Assembly (NCBI GenBank): GCA_034675505.1
Contig: JAUCDD010000002.1
Coordinates: forward strand, 1-64,000
DNA from: Melaminivora sp034675505
GTDB lineage: Bacteria > Pseudomonadota > Gammaproteobacteria > Burkholderiales > Burkholderiaceae_C
Direction: 5' to 3'
DNA length: 64,000 bases
In this document: in pieces, positions 33,509 to 43,978 of the stretch
Layout: each line of letters starts with the position of its first letter
Numbering within the stretch: the first letter of the stretch is position 1
Notes under the pieces: model-generated
Database searches by the model: none
The model's input: only the letters and a program-made list of their open reading frames with translations
Told to the model about the DNA's origin: nothing
Position numbers and translations under genes: made by a program

Positions 33509-34553
33509 ATGTTCGGATCATTGCGTCGGGTACTTCTCCACCGACCTGGCCATCGACCTTGGCACCGCCAACACTTTGATCTTCGCCCGCGACAAGGGCA
33601 TCGTGCTGGACGAGCCGTCGGTGGTTGCCATCCGCCACGAGGGCGGGCCGCACGGCAAGAAGGTGATCCAGGCCGTGGGCCGCGAGGCCAAGGCCATGCT
33701 GGGCAAGGTGCCGGGCAACATCGAGGCCATCCGCCCGATGAAGGACGGCGTGATCGCCGACTTCGTCATCACCGAGCAGATGATCAAGCAGTTCATCAAG
33801 ATGGTGCATCCGCGCTCGGTGCTGACCCCCAGCCCGCGCATCATCATCTGCGTGCCCTGCGGCTCCACCCAGGTCGAGCGCCGCGCCATCAAGGACGCGG
33901 CCGAGGCCGCCGGCGCCACCGCCGTCTACCTGATCGAGGAGCCCATGGCCGCCGGCATCGGCGCCGGCCTGCCGGTGTCCGAGGCGTCGGGCTCCATGGT
34001 CGTGGACATCGGCGGCGGCACCACGGAAGTCGGCGTGATCTCGCTGGGCGGCATGGTCTACAAGGGCAGCGTGCGCGTGGGCGGCGACAAGTTCGACGAG
34101 TCCATCATCAACTACATCCGGCGCAACTACGGCATGCTGATCGGCGAGCCCACGGCCGAGGCCATCAAGAAGAACATCGGCAGCGCCTTCCCGGGCTCCG
34201 AGGTCAAGGAGATGGAAGTCAAGGGCCGCAACCTGTCCGAGGGCGTGCCGCGCAGCTTCACCATCTCGTCCAACGAAGTGCTGGAAGCCCTGACCGAGCC
34301 GCTCAACCAGATCGTCTCCGCCGTCAAGAACGCGCTGGAGCAGACCCCGCCCGAACTCGGTGCCGACATTGCCGAGCGCGGCATGATGCTGACCGGCGGC
34401 GGCGCGCTCCTGCGCGACCTGGACCGCCTGCTGGCCGAGGAAACCGGCCTGCCGGTGCTGGTGGCCGAGGAACCCCTGACCTGCGTGGTGCGCGGCTGCG
34501 GCATGGCGCTGGAGCGCATGGAACGCCAGGGCAGCATCTTCACCAGCGACTGA
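33509..34553 (+). CDS. rod-shape actin homologue MreB, frameshift near start
   Basis: MreB forms membrane-bound filaments that guide lateral wall synthesis. The ATG at 33509, with GAGGA 7 bases upstream, gives MFGSLRR, the normal MreB beginning. A GGG at 33528-33530 has one base too many; after it the true frame continues YFSTDLAIDLGTANTLIFAR to the stop. Removing one G gives 347 codons, exactly the usual MreB length. As printed, the correct frame is open only from ATGs at 33483 or 33495, which would give an abnormal N-terminus (MRIPACSDHCVG). The nucleotide-binding motifs (DLGTANT, VVDIGGGTTEVG, LTGGGALL) are intact. A sequencing indel is most likely, since mreB loss is rarely tolerated. Confidence 0.93.
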
Positions 34554-34601
34554 CATCCACCTCAGCCGCGCGCATGCCTGCATGCCCGTCGCGCCGCCAG
34601 C

Positions 34602-35571
34602 ATGCCCCCGGGAACGCTTGAACGTACCGCGCCCTCGCTGTTCCGCCAGGGGCCGTCGGCACGCGCGCGCCTGGTGCTGTATGTCGCCCTGGCCCTGTTC
34701 CTGATGGTGGCTGACGCGCGTTTTCGCGTCACCGAGCCCTTGCGCACGGCCGTCGCCACGGTGCTGTACCCGCTGCAATGGCTGGCGCTGCAGCCGGTGC
34801 AGCTTCGCCAGCCAGGGGGCAGGCTATTTCCAGCAACTGGACGCGGTGCAGCACGAGCTGGGCCAGACGCAGCGCGCCATGGCGCAGCTGGCGCAGCGCG
34901 CCAGCCAGAACGAGCAGCTGCTGCGCGAGAACGCCCAGCTGCGCGACTTGCTGGCGCTGCGCGAGCGCATCACCACGCCGGCGCGCGCCGCGCAGGTGCT
35001 GTACGACACGCCCGACCCCTATACGCGCCGCGTGGTGATCGACCAGGGGCAGCTGGCCGGCGTCCAGCCCGGCTCGCCCGTCATGGACGCGCATGGCGTG
35101 CTGGGACAGGTCACGCGCGTGCACCCTGCGCTGAGCGAAGTCACGCTGCTCATCGACCGCGACCAGGCCATTCCCGTGCTCAACGTGCGCACCGGCGCGC
35201 GCAGCGTGGCCTACGGCGAGGCTGCTGCCGCGCGCGGCGCCAGCATGGAGCTGCGCTTCACGCCCGGCAACACCGACGTGCAGGCCGGCGACCTGCTCAC
35301 CACTAGCGGCATCGATGGCGTCTATCCGCCCGGCCTGCCGGTGGCGCGCGTGGTGCGCGTCGAGCGGCGTGCCGATTCCACCTTCGCGCGCATCGAGTGC
35401 GAGCCCCTGGCGCAGGTGCATGGGGCGCGCCACGTGATGGTGCTGGAGCCGGTGGCGGCGGCGCTGCCCGAGCGGCCCGCCCCTGAGCCCGCACCGCAGA
35501 GAAGGCGCCTCAAGTCCACGCCGGCCGCAGAGGCCGGCGCCGCCGCAGCAGCAGGAGGGCACCGGCGATGA
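34602..35571 (+). CDS. rod-shape protein MreC, frameshift in G5 run
   Basis: MreC is a bitopic periplasmic scaffold that links MreB to penicillin-binding protein 2. The frame from ATG 34602 covers the cytoplasmic tail and transmembrane helix (LVLYVALALFLMVADARF) and continues to LALQPVQLRQPG. It then breaks at a run of five G (34815-34819). Removing one G joins it to AGYFQQLDAVQHELGQTQRA, the coiled coil, and the beta-domain core ending at 35571 (322 aa). As printed, only two fragments can be made. The stop TGA overlaps the mreD ATG (ATGA). A homopolymer error, as in mreB, is the simplest explanation. Confidence 0.9.
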
Positions 35572-36086
35572 TCATGCCGCGCGGCCAGCCGCTGTTGATG
35601 CCCGTGCGCCCGGCCTTCATCGGCATGAGCCTGCTGGTGGCGCTGGTGCTGTCCATGCTGCCGCTGGGGCGGGTGCTGTGGACGCCCGACTGGGTGCTGC
35701 TGCTGCTGGTCTTCTGGGGCCTGCAGCAGCCCCTGCGCGTGGGCATGGGCATAGCCTTTGCCATGGGGCTGGTGCTGGACGTGCAGCAATCGGCACTGCT
35801 GGGCCAGCACGCCCTCGTCTATGCGCTGGCGGTGTTCGCGGTGCAGGCGGCGGCGCGGCGGCTGCTGTGGTTCGGCACCCTCATGCAGGCGCTGCAGCTG
35901 GCGCCGGTGTTCCTGGCGGCGCATGCGCTGCAGGTGGGCCTGCGCCTGGCCGGCGGCGGCATCGCGGTGGATTTCACGGTGCTGGTCGCGCCGCTGCTGG
36001 AGACCTTGCTGTGGCCGCTCGCCAGCTGGGTGCTGCTGGCGCCGCAGCGCCGTCCGCCCGACCAGGACAAGAACCGACCGCTGTGA
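35568..36086 (+). CDS. rod-shape protein MreD
   Basis: A 172-aa polytopic membrane protein with five to six hydrophobic helices, partner of MreC. Typical features are the start PRGQPLLMPVRPAFI and the block TPDWVLLLLVFWGLQQPLRVG with GMGIAFAMGLVLDVQQSALLG. The ATG overlaps the mreC stop codon, so translation is probably coupled; mrdA follows after 10 bases. Confidence 0.92.
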   Translation: MIMPRGQPLLMPVRPAFIGMSLLVALVLSMLPLGRVLWTPDWVLLLLVFWGLQQPLRVGMGIAFAMGLVLDVQQSALLGQHALVYALAVFAVQAAARRLLWFGTLMQALQLAPVFLAAHALQVGLRLAGGGIAVDFTVLVAPLLETLLWPLASWVLLAPQRRPPDQDKNRPL

Positions 36087-36096
36087 GGCTGCTGCC

Positions 36097-38046
36097 GTGA
36101 CGGAACTGCGCAATGCCCAGGCCGACGCCTGGCGCTTTCGCCTGCGCGTGGTGGTGGTGGCCCTGGTGGTGCTGCTGGCCTTCGCCCTGATCGCCGCGCG
36201 CCTGTACGTGCTGCAGGTGGTGCGCCACGAGGGCCTGGCCGACCAGGCGGAGAACAACCGCACCGCCGTGGTGCCCATCGTGCCCAACCGCGGCCTGATC
36301 CTGGACAGGAGCGGCGTGGTGCTGGCGACCAACTACTCGGCCTACACGCTGGAGATCACGCCCTCGCGCGCCATGGACCTGGACGCCACCATCGACCAGC
36401 TGGCCGAGATCGTGGACATCCAGCAGCGCGACCGGCGCCGCTTCAAGCGCCTGATGGACGAGTCGCGCCGCTTCGACTCGCTGCCCATCCGCACCCGCCT
36501 GACCGACCAGGAGGTGGCGCGCTTTGCCGCGCAGCGCTGGCGCTTCCCCGGCGTGGAGATCAAGGCGCGGCTGTTTCGCACCTACCCCTTTGGCGAAGTC
36601 GCCAGCCACGCCATCGGCTACATCGGGCGCATCAACCAACGCGAGAAGGAGCGCATCGAGGACTCGGACGACGCGGCCAACTACCGGGGCACCGACTACA
36701 TCGGCAAGCTGGGCGTGGAGCAAAGCTTCGAGACCACGCTGCACGGCCACACCGGTGTCGAGCAGCTGGAAACCTCGGCTGGCGGCTACGCCGTGCGCCG
36801 CCTGGGCAGCCACCCGGCCACGCCGGGCAACACGGTGATGCTGTCGCTGGACATCCGGCTGCAAAAGATGGTGGAGGACCTCTTTGGCGAGCGGCGCGGC
36901 GCGCTGGTGGCGCTGGACCCCAGGAACGGCGAGGTGCTGGCGCTGGTGTCCAAGCCCACCTTCGACCCCAACCTGTTCGTCGAAGGCATAGACCAGGAAA
37001 ACTGGCAGGCGCTGAACGAGTCCATCAACAAGCCGCTGCTGAACCGCGCGCTGCGCGGCACCTACCCGCCGGGCTCCACCTACAAGCCCTTCATGGCGCT
37101 GGCGGCGCTGGAGCTGGGCAAGCGCTCGCCCAGCCTGGTCGTGAACGACCCCGGCTACTACAGCTACGGCGGGCGCACCTTCCGCAGCCACGAGGGCGGC
37201 CTGGGCGGCGTGGACATGCACCGCGCCATCCAGTATTCGAGCAACACCTACTTCTACTCGTTGGCGGTGGAGATGGGCGTGGACGCCATCCACGACTTCA
37301 TGGCGCCGCTGGGCTTCGGGCAGATCACCGGCATCGACCTGGGGGGCGAGGTGCGCGGCGTGCTGCCCAGCCAGGAGTGGAAGCGCAACGCCTACAAGCG
37401 CCCGGAGGCCAGGCGCTGGTACTCGGGCGAGACGGTGTCGCTGGGCATCGGCCAGGGCTACAACAGCTTCACCATGCTGCAGCTGGCCGTGGCCGAGGCG
37501 ACGCTGGCCAACGGCGGCACGCGCCACCGCCCGCACCTGATCAAGGCGGTGAAGGACCAGGTCAGCGGCGCGGTCACCGAGGTGCAGCAGCCCCCGGGCG
37601 AGCAGCTGGGCTTCAAGGCGCGCAACGTCGAGATCATCAGGAACGCCCTGCGCGCGGTGAACGAGGGCGGCACCGGCCGGCGCGTGTTCGCCGGCGCCCC
37701 CTACAGCTCGGCCGGCAAGACCGGCACCGCCCAGGCCGCCGCCTGGGCGCAGGGCACCAAGTACAACGCCCGCCTGCTGTCCGAGCACCAGCGCGACCAT
37801 TCGCTGTTCGCCGCCTTCGCACCGGTGGAAGACCCCAAGGTGGTGGTGGCGATCATCGTGGAGAACGCCGGCTTTGGCGCCGCAGCCGCCGCGCCCATCG
37901 TGCGCCGGGTGTTCGACTACTGGCTGCTGGGCCAGTACCCCAGCGAAGAGGACATCGCTGCCACGGCCAAGGGCCAGGCCGGCGCGCCGATCGGCACGCC
38001 GCGCCGGGCGGAGGATGTGCCGCTGGCGCCGACGGTGGCGCCGTAG
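36097..38046 (+). CDS. penicillin-binding protein 2 (MrdA)
   Basis: A 649-aa class B transpeptidase of the elongasome. One N-terminal membrane anchor (VVVVALVVLLAFALIAARL) is followed by the PBP dimer domain and the transpeptidase domain with the active-site motif GSTYK (SxxK), YSSN (SxN) and KTGTAQ (KTG). The GTG at 36097 is used as start, 10 bases after the mreD stop with GAGG upstream. It completes mreBCD-mrdA. The usual partner rodA does not follow; a convergent DMT gene begins 7 bases after the stop. Confidence 0.95.
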   Translation: MTELRNAQADAWRFRLRVVVVALVVLLAFALIAARLYVLQVVRHEGLADQAENNRTAVVPIVPNRGLILDRSGVVLATNYSAYTLEITPSRAMDLDATIDQLAEIVDIQQRDRRRFKRLMDESRRFDSLPIRTRLTDQEVARFAAQRWRFPGVEIKARLFRTYPFGEVASHAIGYIGRINQREKERIEDSDDAANYRGTDYIGKLGVEQSFETTLHGHTGVEQLETSAGGYAVRRLGSHPATPGNTVMLSLDIRLQKMVEDLFGERRGALVALDPRNGEVLALVSKPTFDPNLFVEGIDQENWQALNESINKPLLNRALRGTYPPGSTYKPFMALAALELGKRSPSLVVNDPGYYSYGGRTFRSHEGGLGGVDMHRAIQYSSNTYFYSLAVEMGVDAIHDFMAPLGFGQITGIDLGGEVRGVLPSQEWKRNAYKRPEARRWYSGETVSLGIGQGYNSFTMLQLAVAEATLANGGTRHRPHLIKAVKDQVSGAVTEVQQPPGEQLGFKARNVEIIRNALRAVNEGGTGRRVFAGAPYSSAGKTGTAQAAAWAQGTKYNARLLSEHQRDHSLFAAFAPVEDPKVVVAIIVENAGFGAAAAAPIVRRVFDYWLLGQYPSEEDIAATAKGQAGAPIGTPRRAEDVPLAPTVAP

Positions 38047-38053
38047 CAACCGC

Positions 38054-38950
38054 TTACGCTGCTGTCGCCCGTGCGGTCCGCGCCGGCTGCACCTGGCTGA
38101 CCACCAGCGCCGCCACGATCAGCGCCGCCCCGGCCAGGCCGCTCAGGCCCAGTGTCTCGCCGATCAGCAGCCAGGCCGTGAACGCGGCGAACACCGGCTC
38201 CAGGCCGAAGACGATGGCGCTGCGCATGGCGTCCACGCGCTGCTGGCCCCAGGCCTGCAGGGTCACGACCAGCACGCTGGCGATCACGCCCAGGTAGACC
38301 AGCGCCGCCAGCGACGGGCCGGGCAGGCTGCTCGCAGCCTGCCAGGTGCTGGCGAAGCCGCCATGGCGCACCAGCACCAGGGCGCCGGCCGCCAGGCACA
38401 TGACCAGCGCCTGCATGGCCGCCAGGCGCGTGGCGCGCAGCGGGGCTGCAGCCGTGCGGCGCGCGCTTTCCTCCAGCGCCAGGATGTAGATGGCGTAGAA
38501 CAGCGTGCTGGCCAGGGTGAGCGTGTCGCCCGCGTTCCAGGGCTCATCCTCGTGGAACATCAGCAGCATGCCGGCCAGCGCCATGGCGCACGCGATCCAC
38601 AGCGGCGCGCCGTAGCGCCGGCCCAGCACGGCCATGGCCAGCAGCGGCACGACCAGCACGTTCAGCCCGGTGACGAAGGCGTTGCGGTTGCTGCTGGTGC
38701 GCGCCAGGCCCTCGATTTGCAGCCAGAAGGCGATGAACAGCAGCGTGCCGAGCAGCAGGCCCCAGCGGCGCTCGGACGTGGTGAGGCCGCGCCACAGGGG
38801 TGCCAGCACCAGCAGGGCGATGGCAAAGCGCGCCCAGATGATCTGCAGCGCATCCAGCTGCGCCGACAGCAGCTTCATCGCCGGGAAAGTGGTGCCCCAG
38901 ACGGCTACCACGAGCAGGAGGGCCAGCAGGCCCTGGCGTTCAGGTCGCAT
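38054..38950 (-). CDS. EamA/DMT-family permease
   Basis: A 298-aa ten-helix DMT permease with two EamA domains. The N-terminus LLALLLVVAVWGTTFPAMKL and the C-terminal VFGLEPVFAAFTAWLLIGETLGL are typical. ATG 38950 is preferred to an ATG 18 codons upstream, because the upstream extension overlaps the sucD terminator and is not conserved. Substrate unknown. It converges on mrdA with 7 bases between the stops, so the two genes share terminator space. Confidence 0.85.
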   Translation of the reverse strand: MRPERQGLLALLLVVAVWGTTFPAMKLLSAQLDALQIIWARFAIALLVLAPLWRGLTTSERRWGLLLGTLLFIAFWLQIEGLARTSSNRNAFVTGLNVLVVPLLAMAVLGRRYGAPLWIACAMALAGMLLMFHEDEPWNAGDTLTLASTLFYAIYILALEESARRTAAAPLRATRLAAMQALVMCLAAGALVLVRHGGFASTWQAASSLPGPSLAALVYLGVIASVLVVTLQAWGQQRVDAMRSAIVFGLEPVFAAFTAWLLIGETLGLSGLAGAALIVAALVVSQVQPARTARATAA

Positions 38951-38963
38951 GGTGGAAATGAAA

Positions 38964-38990
38964 AAGCCAGCGGTGCAGCGCCGCTGGCTT
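38964..38990 (-). terminator. terminator of the sucCD operon
   Basis: A perfect 10-bp stem, AAGCCAGCGG (38964-38973) with CCGCTGGCTT (38981-38990), loop TGCAGCG. Read on the minus strand it is followed by CTTTTTCATTTC. It lies about 70 bases beyond the sucD stop and immediately ahead of the DMT permease start. Confidence 0.85.
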
Positions 38991-39058
38991 CGGGGGCGGG
39001 ACACCGCCCATCCGGGGCAGCGCCGCCTGCAGGCTGCAGGCCGGGCGCCGCACGCGCA

Positions 39059-39952
39059 TCACAGCAGGCTTTGCAGGATGCGGCCCATCTCCGAGGGATT
39101 GCGCGTGACCCTGAAGCCGCACTCTTCCATGACGGCCAGCTTGGCGTCCGCCGTGTCGGCGCCGCCGGAGATCAGCGCGCCGGCGTGGCCCATGCGCTTG
39201 CCGGGAGGCGCGGTGACGCCGGCGATGAAGCCGACGATGGGCTTCTTCATGTGGTCCTTGCACCAGCGCGCGGCCTCGGCTTCGTCGGGGCCGCCGATCT
39301 CGCCGATCATGATCACGGCGTCGGTGTCGGGGTCGTCGTTGAAGGCGCGCATCACGTCGATGTGCTTGAGGCCGTTGATCGGGTCGCCGCCGATGCCCAC
39401 GGCGGTGGACTGGCCGATGCCCAGCTCGGTCAGCTGCGCCACGGCTTCATAAGTCAGCGTGCCGGAGCGGCTGACCACGCCGATGCGGCCCTTCTTGTGG
39501 ATGTGGCCGGGCATGATGCCGATCTTGATCTCGTCGGGCGTGATCAGGCCGGGGCAGTTGGGGCCCAGCAGCAGGGTGCGCTTGCCGCCGGCGGCTTCCT
39601 TGGCCAGCATCTTGTTGCGCACTTCCAGCATGTCGCGCACGGGGATGCCTTCGGTGATGCAGATGGCCATGTCCAGGTCGGCCTCGACGGCTTCCCAGAT
39701 GGCAGCCGCGGCGCCTGCCGGGGGCACGTAGATCACGCTCACGGTGGCGCCGGTCTGCTGGGCAGCCTCGCGCACGCTGGCGTAGATCGGGATGTTGAAG
39801 ATCGACTCGCCGGCCTTCTTGGGGTTCACGCCGGCGACGAAGCAGTTCTTGCCGTTGGCGTATTCCTGGCACTTTTCCGTGTGGAACTGGCCGGTCTTGC
39901 CCGTGATGCCCTGGGTGATGACGCGGGTGTCTTTGTTGATGTAGATCGACAT
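39059..39952 (-). CDS. succinyl-CoA synthetase alpha subunit (SucD)
   Basis: A 297-aa alpha subunit that forms succinyl-CoA or ATP/GTP in the citric acid cycle. The CoA-binding N-terminus (VITQGITGKTGQFHTEKC) and the phosphohistidine loop (GFIAGVTAPPGKRMGHAGAL) are complete, with the active His in KRMGHAGA. Second gene of sucCD, separated from sucC by 54 bases that form a perfect hairpin. Confidence 0.96.
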   Translation of the reverse strand: MSIYINKDTRVITQGITGKTGQFHTEKCQEYANGKNCFVAGVNPKKAGESIFNIPIYASVREAAQQTGATVSVIYVPPAGAAAAIWEAVEADLDMAICITEGIPVRDMLEVRNKMLAKEAAGGKRTLLLGPNCPGLITPDEIKIGIMPGHIHKKGRIGVVSRSGTLTYEAVAQLTELGIGQSTAVGIGGDPINGLKHIDVMRAFNDDPDTDAVIMIGEIGGPDEAEAARWCKDHMKKPIVGFIAGVTAPPGKRMGHAGALISGGADTADAKLAVMEECGFRVTRNPSEMGRILQSLL

Positions 39953-39971
39953 GTTGGCTTTACCTGGTCAG

Positions 39972-40001
39972 TTGGGGACAGGGCTGAAGACCTGTCCCCA
40001 A
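39972..40001. promoter_or_regulatory. perfect 11-bp hairpin between sucC and sucD
   Basis: TTGGGGACAGG (39972-39982), loop GCTGAAGA, CCTGTCCCCAA (39991-40001). It lies in the middle of the 54-base gap between the sucC stop and the sucD start, without a U tract. The stem has the GGGGACAG / CTGTCCCC form known from REP elements. It may be a REP copy that trims expression of sucD, or stabilise the upstream message. Confidence 0.7.
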
Positions 40002-40006
40002 AGTCA

Positions 40007-41167
<1,161 letters not shown>

Positions 41168-41375
41168 GAGCGGGGTCTCTCTCAGGGAAGGGTGGGTGGG
41201 AACCCGTGCGCGACACGCGGCATGAGAAGACAACAACCGAAGGCAGTCGGACCGCAGGCTCGGGACAGGCAGCCGGCAACTGTATCATGTTGCAATGCAC
41301 CATTGCGCTGGCGCAAATTTGTCCGCAGTTGTCGGCCAGTGCGCACCGTCCGCACGCCCTTTGAGAGGAGCTCCC

Positions 41376-42320
41376 ATGTCCACACCGGTCTTCAAGGTCT
41401 TCATCGATGGCGAGGCAGGCACCACCGGTCTGCAGATCCGCGAGCGCCTGCAGGGCATGCCGCAGATCGAGCTGGTCAGCATCGCGCCCGAGCGGCGCAA
41501 GGACGCCGCCGCCAAGCGCGAGCTGGTTGCCGAGGTGGACATGGTCGTGCTGTGCCTGCACGACGACGCGGCGCGCGAGACTTCGGCCCTGGTCGATGCG
41601 GTGACGCGGGAGACGGGCCGCGCCATCCGCATCATCGACGCCTCCACCGCGCACCGCACGGCCGATGGCTGGGTGTTCGGCTTTGCCGAGCTGTGCGCCG
41701 CCCAGGCGCAGGCGGTGCGCGAGGCCACGCGCGTGTCCAACCCCGGCTGCTACGCCACTGGCGCCATCGCGCTGCTGCGCCCGCTGGTGGACGCCGGCCT
41801 GGTTCCGCCCGACCACGCGCTGGCGCTGCCCTCGGTGAGCGGCTATTCCGGCGGCGGCCGCGCGATGATCGAGGCATACGAAGCCGGCAACGCCGCGCCG
41901 TTCGAGCTGTACGCGCTGGGCCTGTCGCACAAGCACCTGCCCGAGATCATGAAATACACCGGCATGACGCGCCGGCCCATCTTCATCCCCTCGGTGGGCA
42001 ACTTCCGCCAGGGCATGTTGGTGCAGCTGCCCCTGCACCTGGACCTGCTGCCGGGCCAGCCGCGCGCGGCCGACCTGCACGACGCCCTGGCCGCGCACTA
42101 CGCGAGCAGCAACACGCCCGAGCAGTGGGTGCGCGTGCTGCCGCCCACCGCGGACGGCAAGCTGGAGCCCACGGCACTCAACGACACCAACAGCCTGGAG
42201 CTGCGCGTGTTCCCCAACGAGGACCACCGCCACGCCGTGCTGGTGGCGCGCCTGGACAACCTGGGCAAGGGCGCCAGCGGCGCGGCGGTGCAGAACCTGC
42301 GGCTGATGCTGGGGTTGTGA
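41376..42320 (+). CDS. N-acetyl-gamma-glutamyl-phosphate reductase, type 2 (ArgC)
   Basis: A 314-aa ArgC of the short (type 2) class. It reduces N-acetylglutamyl phosphate to the semialdehyde in arginine synthesis. The NADP-binding start VFIDGEAGTTGLQIRERL, the nucleophile Cys in SNPGCYATGA and the His in LSHKHLPEI are all present. GAGAGGAG lies ahead of ATG 41376. Divergent from sucC. Confidence 0.95.
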   Translation: MSTPVFKVFIDGEAGTTGLQIRERLQGMPQIELVSIAPERRKDAAAKRELVAEVDMVVLCLHDDAARETSALVDAVTRETGRAIRIIDASTAHRTADGWVFGFAELCAAQAQAVREATRVSNPGCYATGAIALLRPLVDAGLVPPDHALALPSVSGYSGGGRAMIEAYEAGNAAPFELYALGLSHKHLPEIMKYTGMTRRPIFIPSVGNFRQGMLVQLPLHLDLLPGQPRAADLHDALAAHYASSNTPEQWVRVLPPTADGKLEPTALNDTNSLELRVFPNEDHRHAVLVARLDNLGKGASGAAVQNLRLMLGL

Positions 42321-42377
42321 TTTGTCAAAATTGATAGCTGTTTGCCCTTTAAGCACGCCGGCTAGCGCCTGAAAACA
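42321..42377. repeat. AGCTATCAA element, inverted copy
   Basis: On the minus strand: TGTTTTCAGGCGCTAGCC, GGCGTGCTTAAAGGG, CAAACAGCTATCAATTTTG. It begins directly after the argC stop codon. It shares CTAGCCGGCGTG with the copy at 62763 and CAGCTATCAA with several others. Confidence 0.7.
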
Positions 42378-42492
42378 CCCCTGCCCCTCCCCTTCTGGGG
42401 GAGGGCCGGGGCGGGGCCAGCGGCGCCTGCTCCGTCCTTGAGGCCCTGCGAGCCGGCCCCCATCCCAGCCTTCCTCCAGAGGGGGAAGGAGA
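42378..42492. repeat. BIME-like REP pair upstream of an MFS gene
   Basis: Unit 1 (42378-42418) is CCCCTGCCCCTCCCCTTC..GGGGGAGGGCCGGGGCGGGGC. Unit 2 (42453-42492) is CCGGCCCCCATCCCAGCC..AGAGGGGGAAGGAG. The units are inverted relative to each other, as at 8191, 60139 and 61481. Confidence 0.75.
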
Positions 42493-42595
42493 AAAATCCA
42501 CCAAGCCGCCGATGCGCCAGAATCCCCGGCTTGCCGACCTCTGAGCTTTCCACCCAGTGCCAGACCGCCCCCCACAGCCCCGCCCCGCCACCGCC

Positions 42596-43786
42596 ATGAC
42601 GCCCGACGAGCGCCGCGCCAGCGTCAGCCTGGCGGCTATCTTCGCGCTGCGCATGCTGGGGCTGTTCCTGGTGCTGCCGGTGTTCGCGCTGGAGGCGCGC
42701 AAATACCCCGGCGGCGACGATCCGGCGCTGGTCGGCCTGGCCATGGGCATCTACGGCCTGACGCAGGCATTCCTGCAGCTGCCCGTGGGCCTGGCCTCCG
42801 ACCGCTGGGGCAGGAAGCGCGTGATCATCTGCGGCCTGCTGGTGTTCGCGGCCGGCAGCCTGTGGGCGGCGCTGGCCAGCGACCTCACAGGCCTGCTGCT
42901 GGGCCGTGCGCTGCAGGGCGCGGGCGCGGTGTCGGCGGCCGTGACGGCGCTGCTGGCCGACCAGACGCGCGAGGTGGTGCGCACCAAGGCGATGGCGCTG
43001 GTGGGCATCAGCATCGGGCTGATGTTCGCCATCGCCCTGGTGGCCGCGCCGCCGCTGGCCGCGCGCATCGGCCTGGCCGGCCTGTTCGGCCTGACCTGCG
43101 CGCTGGCGCTGGCCGGCATCGCGCTGGTGGCCTGGGTGGTGCCGCCCGAGCCGGCGCGCCACCACGACGCGCTGCGCGCGCCGCTGTCGGCCGTGTGGCG
43201 CCACGCCGACCTGCTGCGCCTGAATGCCGGCGTGTTCGTGCTGCACACGGTGCAGATGGCCATGTGGGTGGCCGTGCCCGCCATGCTGGTGCAGGCCGGA
43301 CTGGCCAAGAGCGCGCACTGGCAGGTCTATCTGCCCGCCGTGGTGCTGTCGATAGTGGCCATGGGCGCGCTGTTCGCCATGGAGCGGCGCGGGCGGCTGC
43401 GCGCCGCGCTGCTCGCCGCCATCGGCCTGCTGCTGGTGGTGCAGCTGGCGCTGGCGGGTCTGTCGGCCAGTGGCGCAGCGCCGTCGCTCCTGGTGCTGGG
43501 CGGCTTGCTGTTCGTATTTTTCTGCGGCTTCAACGCCCTGGAGGCCACGCAGCCCAGCCTGGTCTCGCGCATGGCGCCGGACAACCTGCGCGGCGCGGCG
43601 CTGGGCGTGTACAACACGCTGCAGTCGCTGGGCCTGTTTGCCGGCGGCGCCCTGGGCGGCGCGTTGGCCAAGTGGGCGGGCAGCGCCGGCCTGTTCGCCG
43701 CCACCACGCTGCTGGTGGCGCTGTGGCTGGCCGTCACCTGGCCGCTCAAGCCGGTGGGGCGCGGGAGCGCGCACTCGCACTCCTGA
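42596..43786 (+). CDS. MFS transporter, YajR-like
   Basis: A 396-aa twelve-helix major facilitator. The N-terminal RRASVSLAAIFALRMLGLFL and the A-motif GLASDRWGRKRVI resemble the proton-driven YajR group. Start ATG 42596 (MTPDERRASV) is chosen at the family N-terminus; a GTG at 42557 would add 13 residues. No cytoplasmic YAM domain follows as in E. coli YajR, so the protein is shorter. Substrate unknown. No partner gene. Confidence 0.82.
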   Translation: MTPDERRASVSLAAIFALRMLGLFLVLPVFALEARKYPGGDDPALVGLAMGIYGLTQAFLQLPVGLASDRWGRKRVIICGLLVFAAGSLWAALASDLTGLLLGRALQGAGAVSAAVTALLADQTREVVRTKAMALVGISIGLMFAIALVAAPPLAARIGLAGLFGLTCALALAGIALVAWVVPPEPARHHDALRAPLSAVWRHADLLRLNAGVFVLHTVQMAMWVAVPAMLVQAGLAKSAHWQVYLPAVVLSIVAMGALFAMERRGRLRAALLAAIGLLLVVQLALAGLSASGAAPSLLVLGGLLFVFFCGFNALEATQPSLVSRMAPDNLRGAALGVYNTLQSLGLFAGGALGGALAKWAGSAGLFAATTLLVALWLAVTWPLKPVGRGSAHSHS

Positions 43787-43978
43787 GCCGGCTGGCCGGG
43801 CGCCGCTTGGCAGCTTGCAAACCCGCTGCGCGCCCCCATTTTTCACGGGTGCGCGCGCACGCGGTGCGCAACGCCGCTATGCTGCGCACCGGCGGCCCCG
43901 CACGGGGCTGCCGCCTATCCGGCCCGGGTCCTTTCTTTGCCATCCGGGCTGTCATCAACCCAACAGGAATCGATTGCC

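Noticed and set aside
35974..38049. A 691-codon minus-strand frame opposite mrdA
   Set aside because: Antisense shadow of penicillin-binding protein 2; no ribosome binding site or domain.
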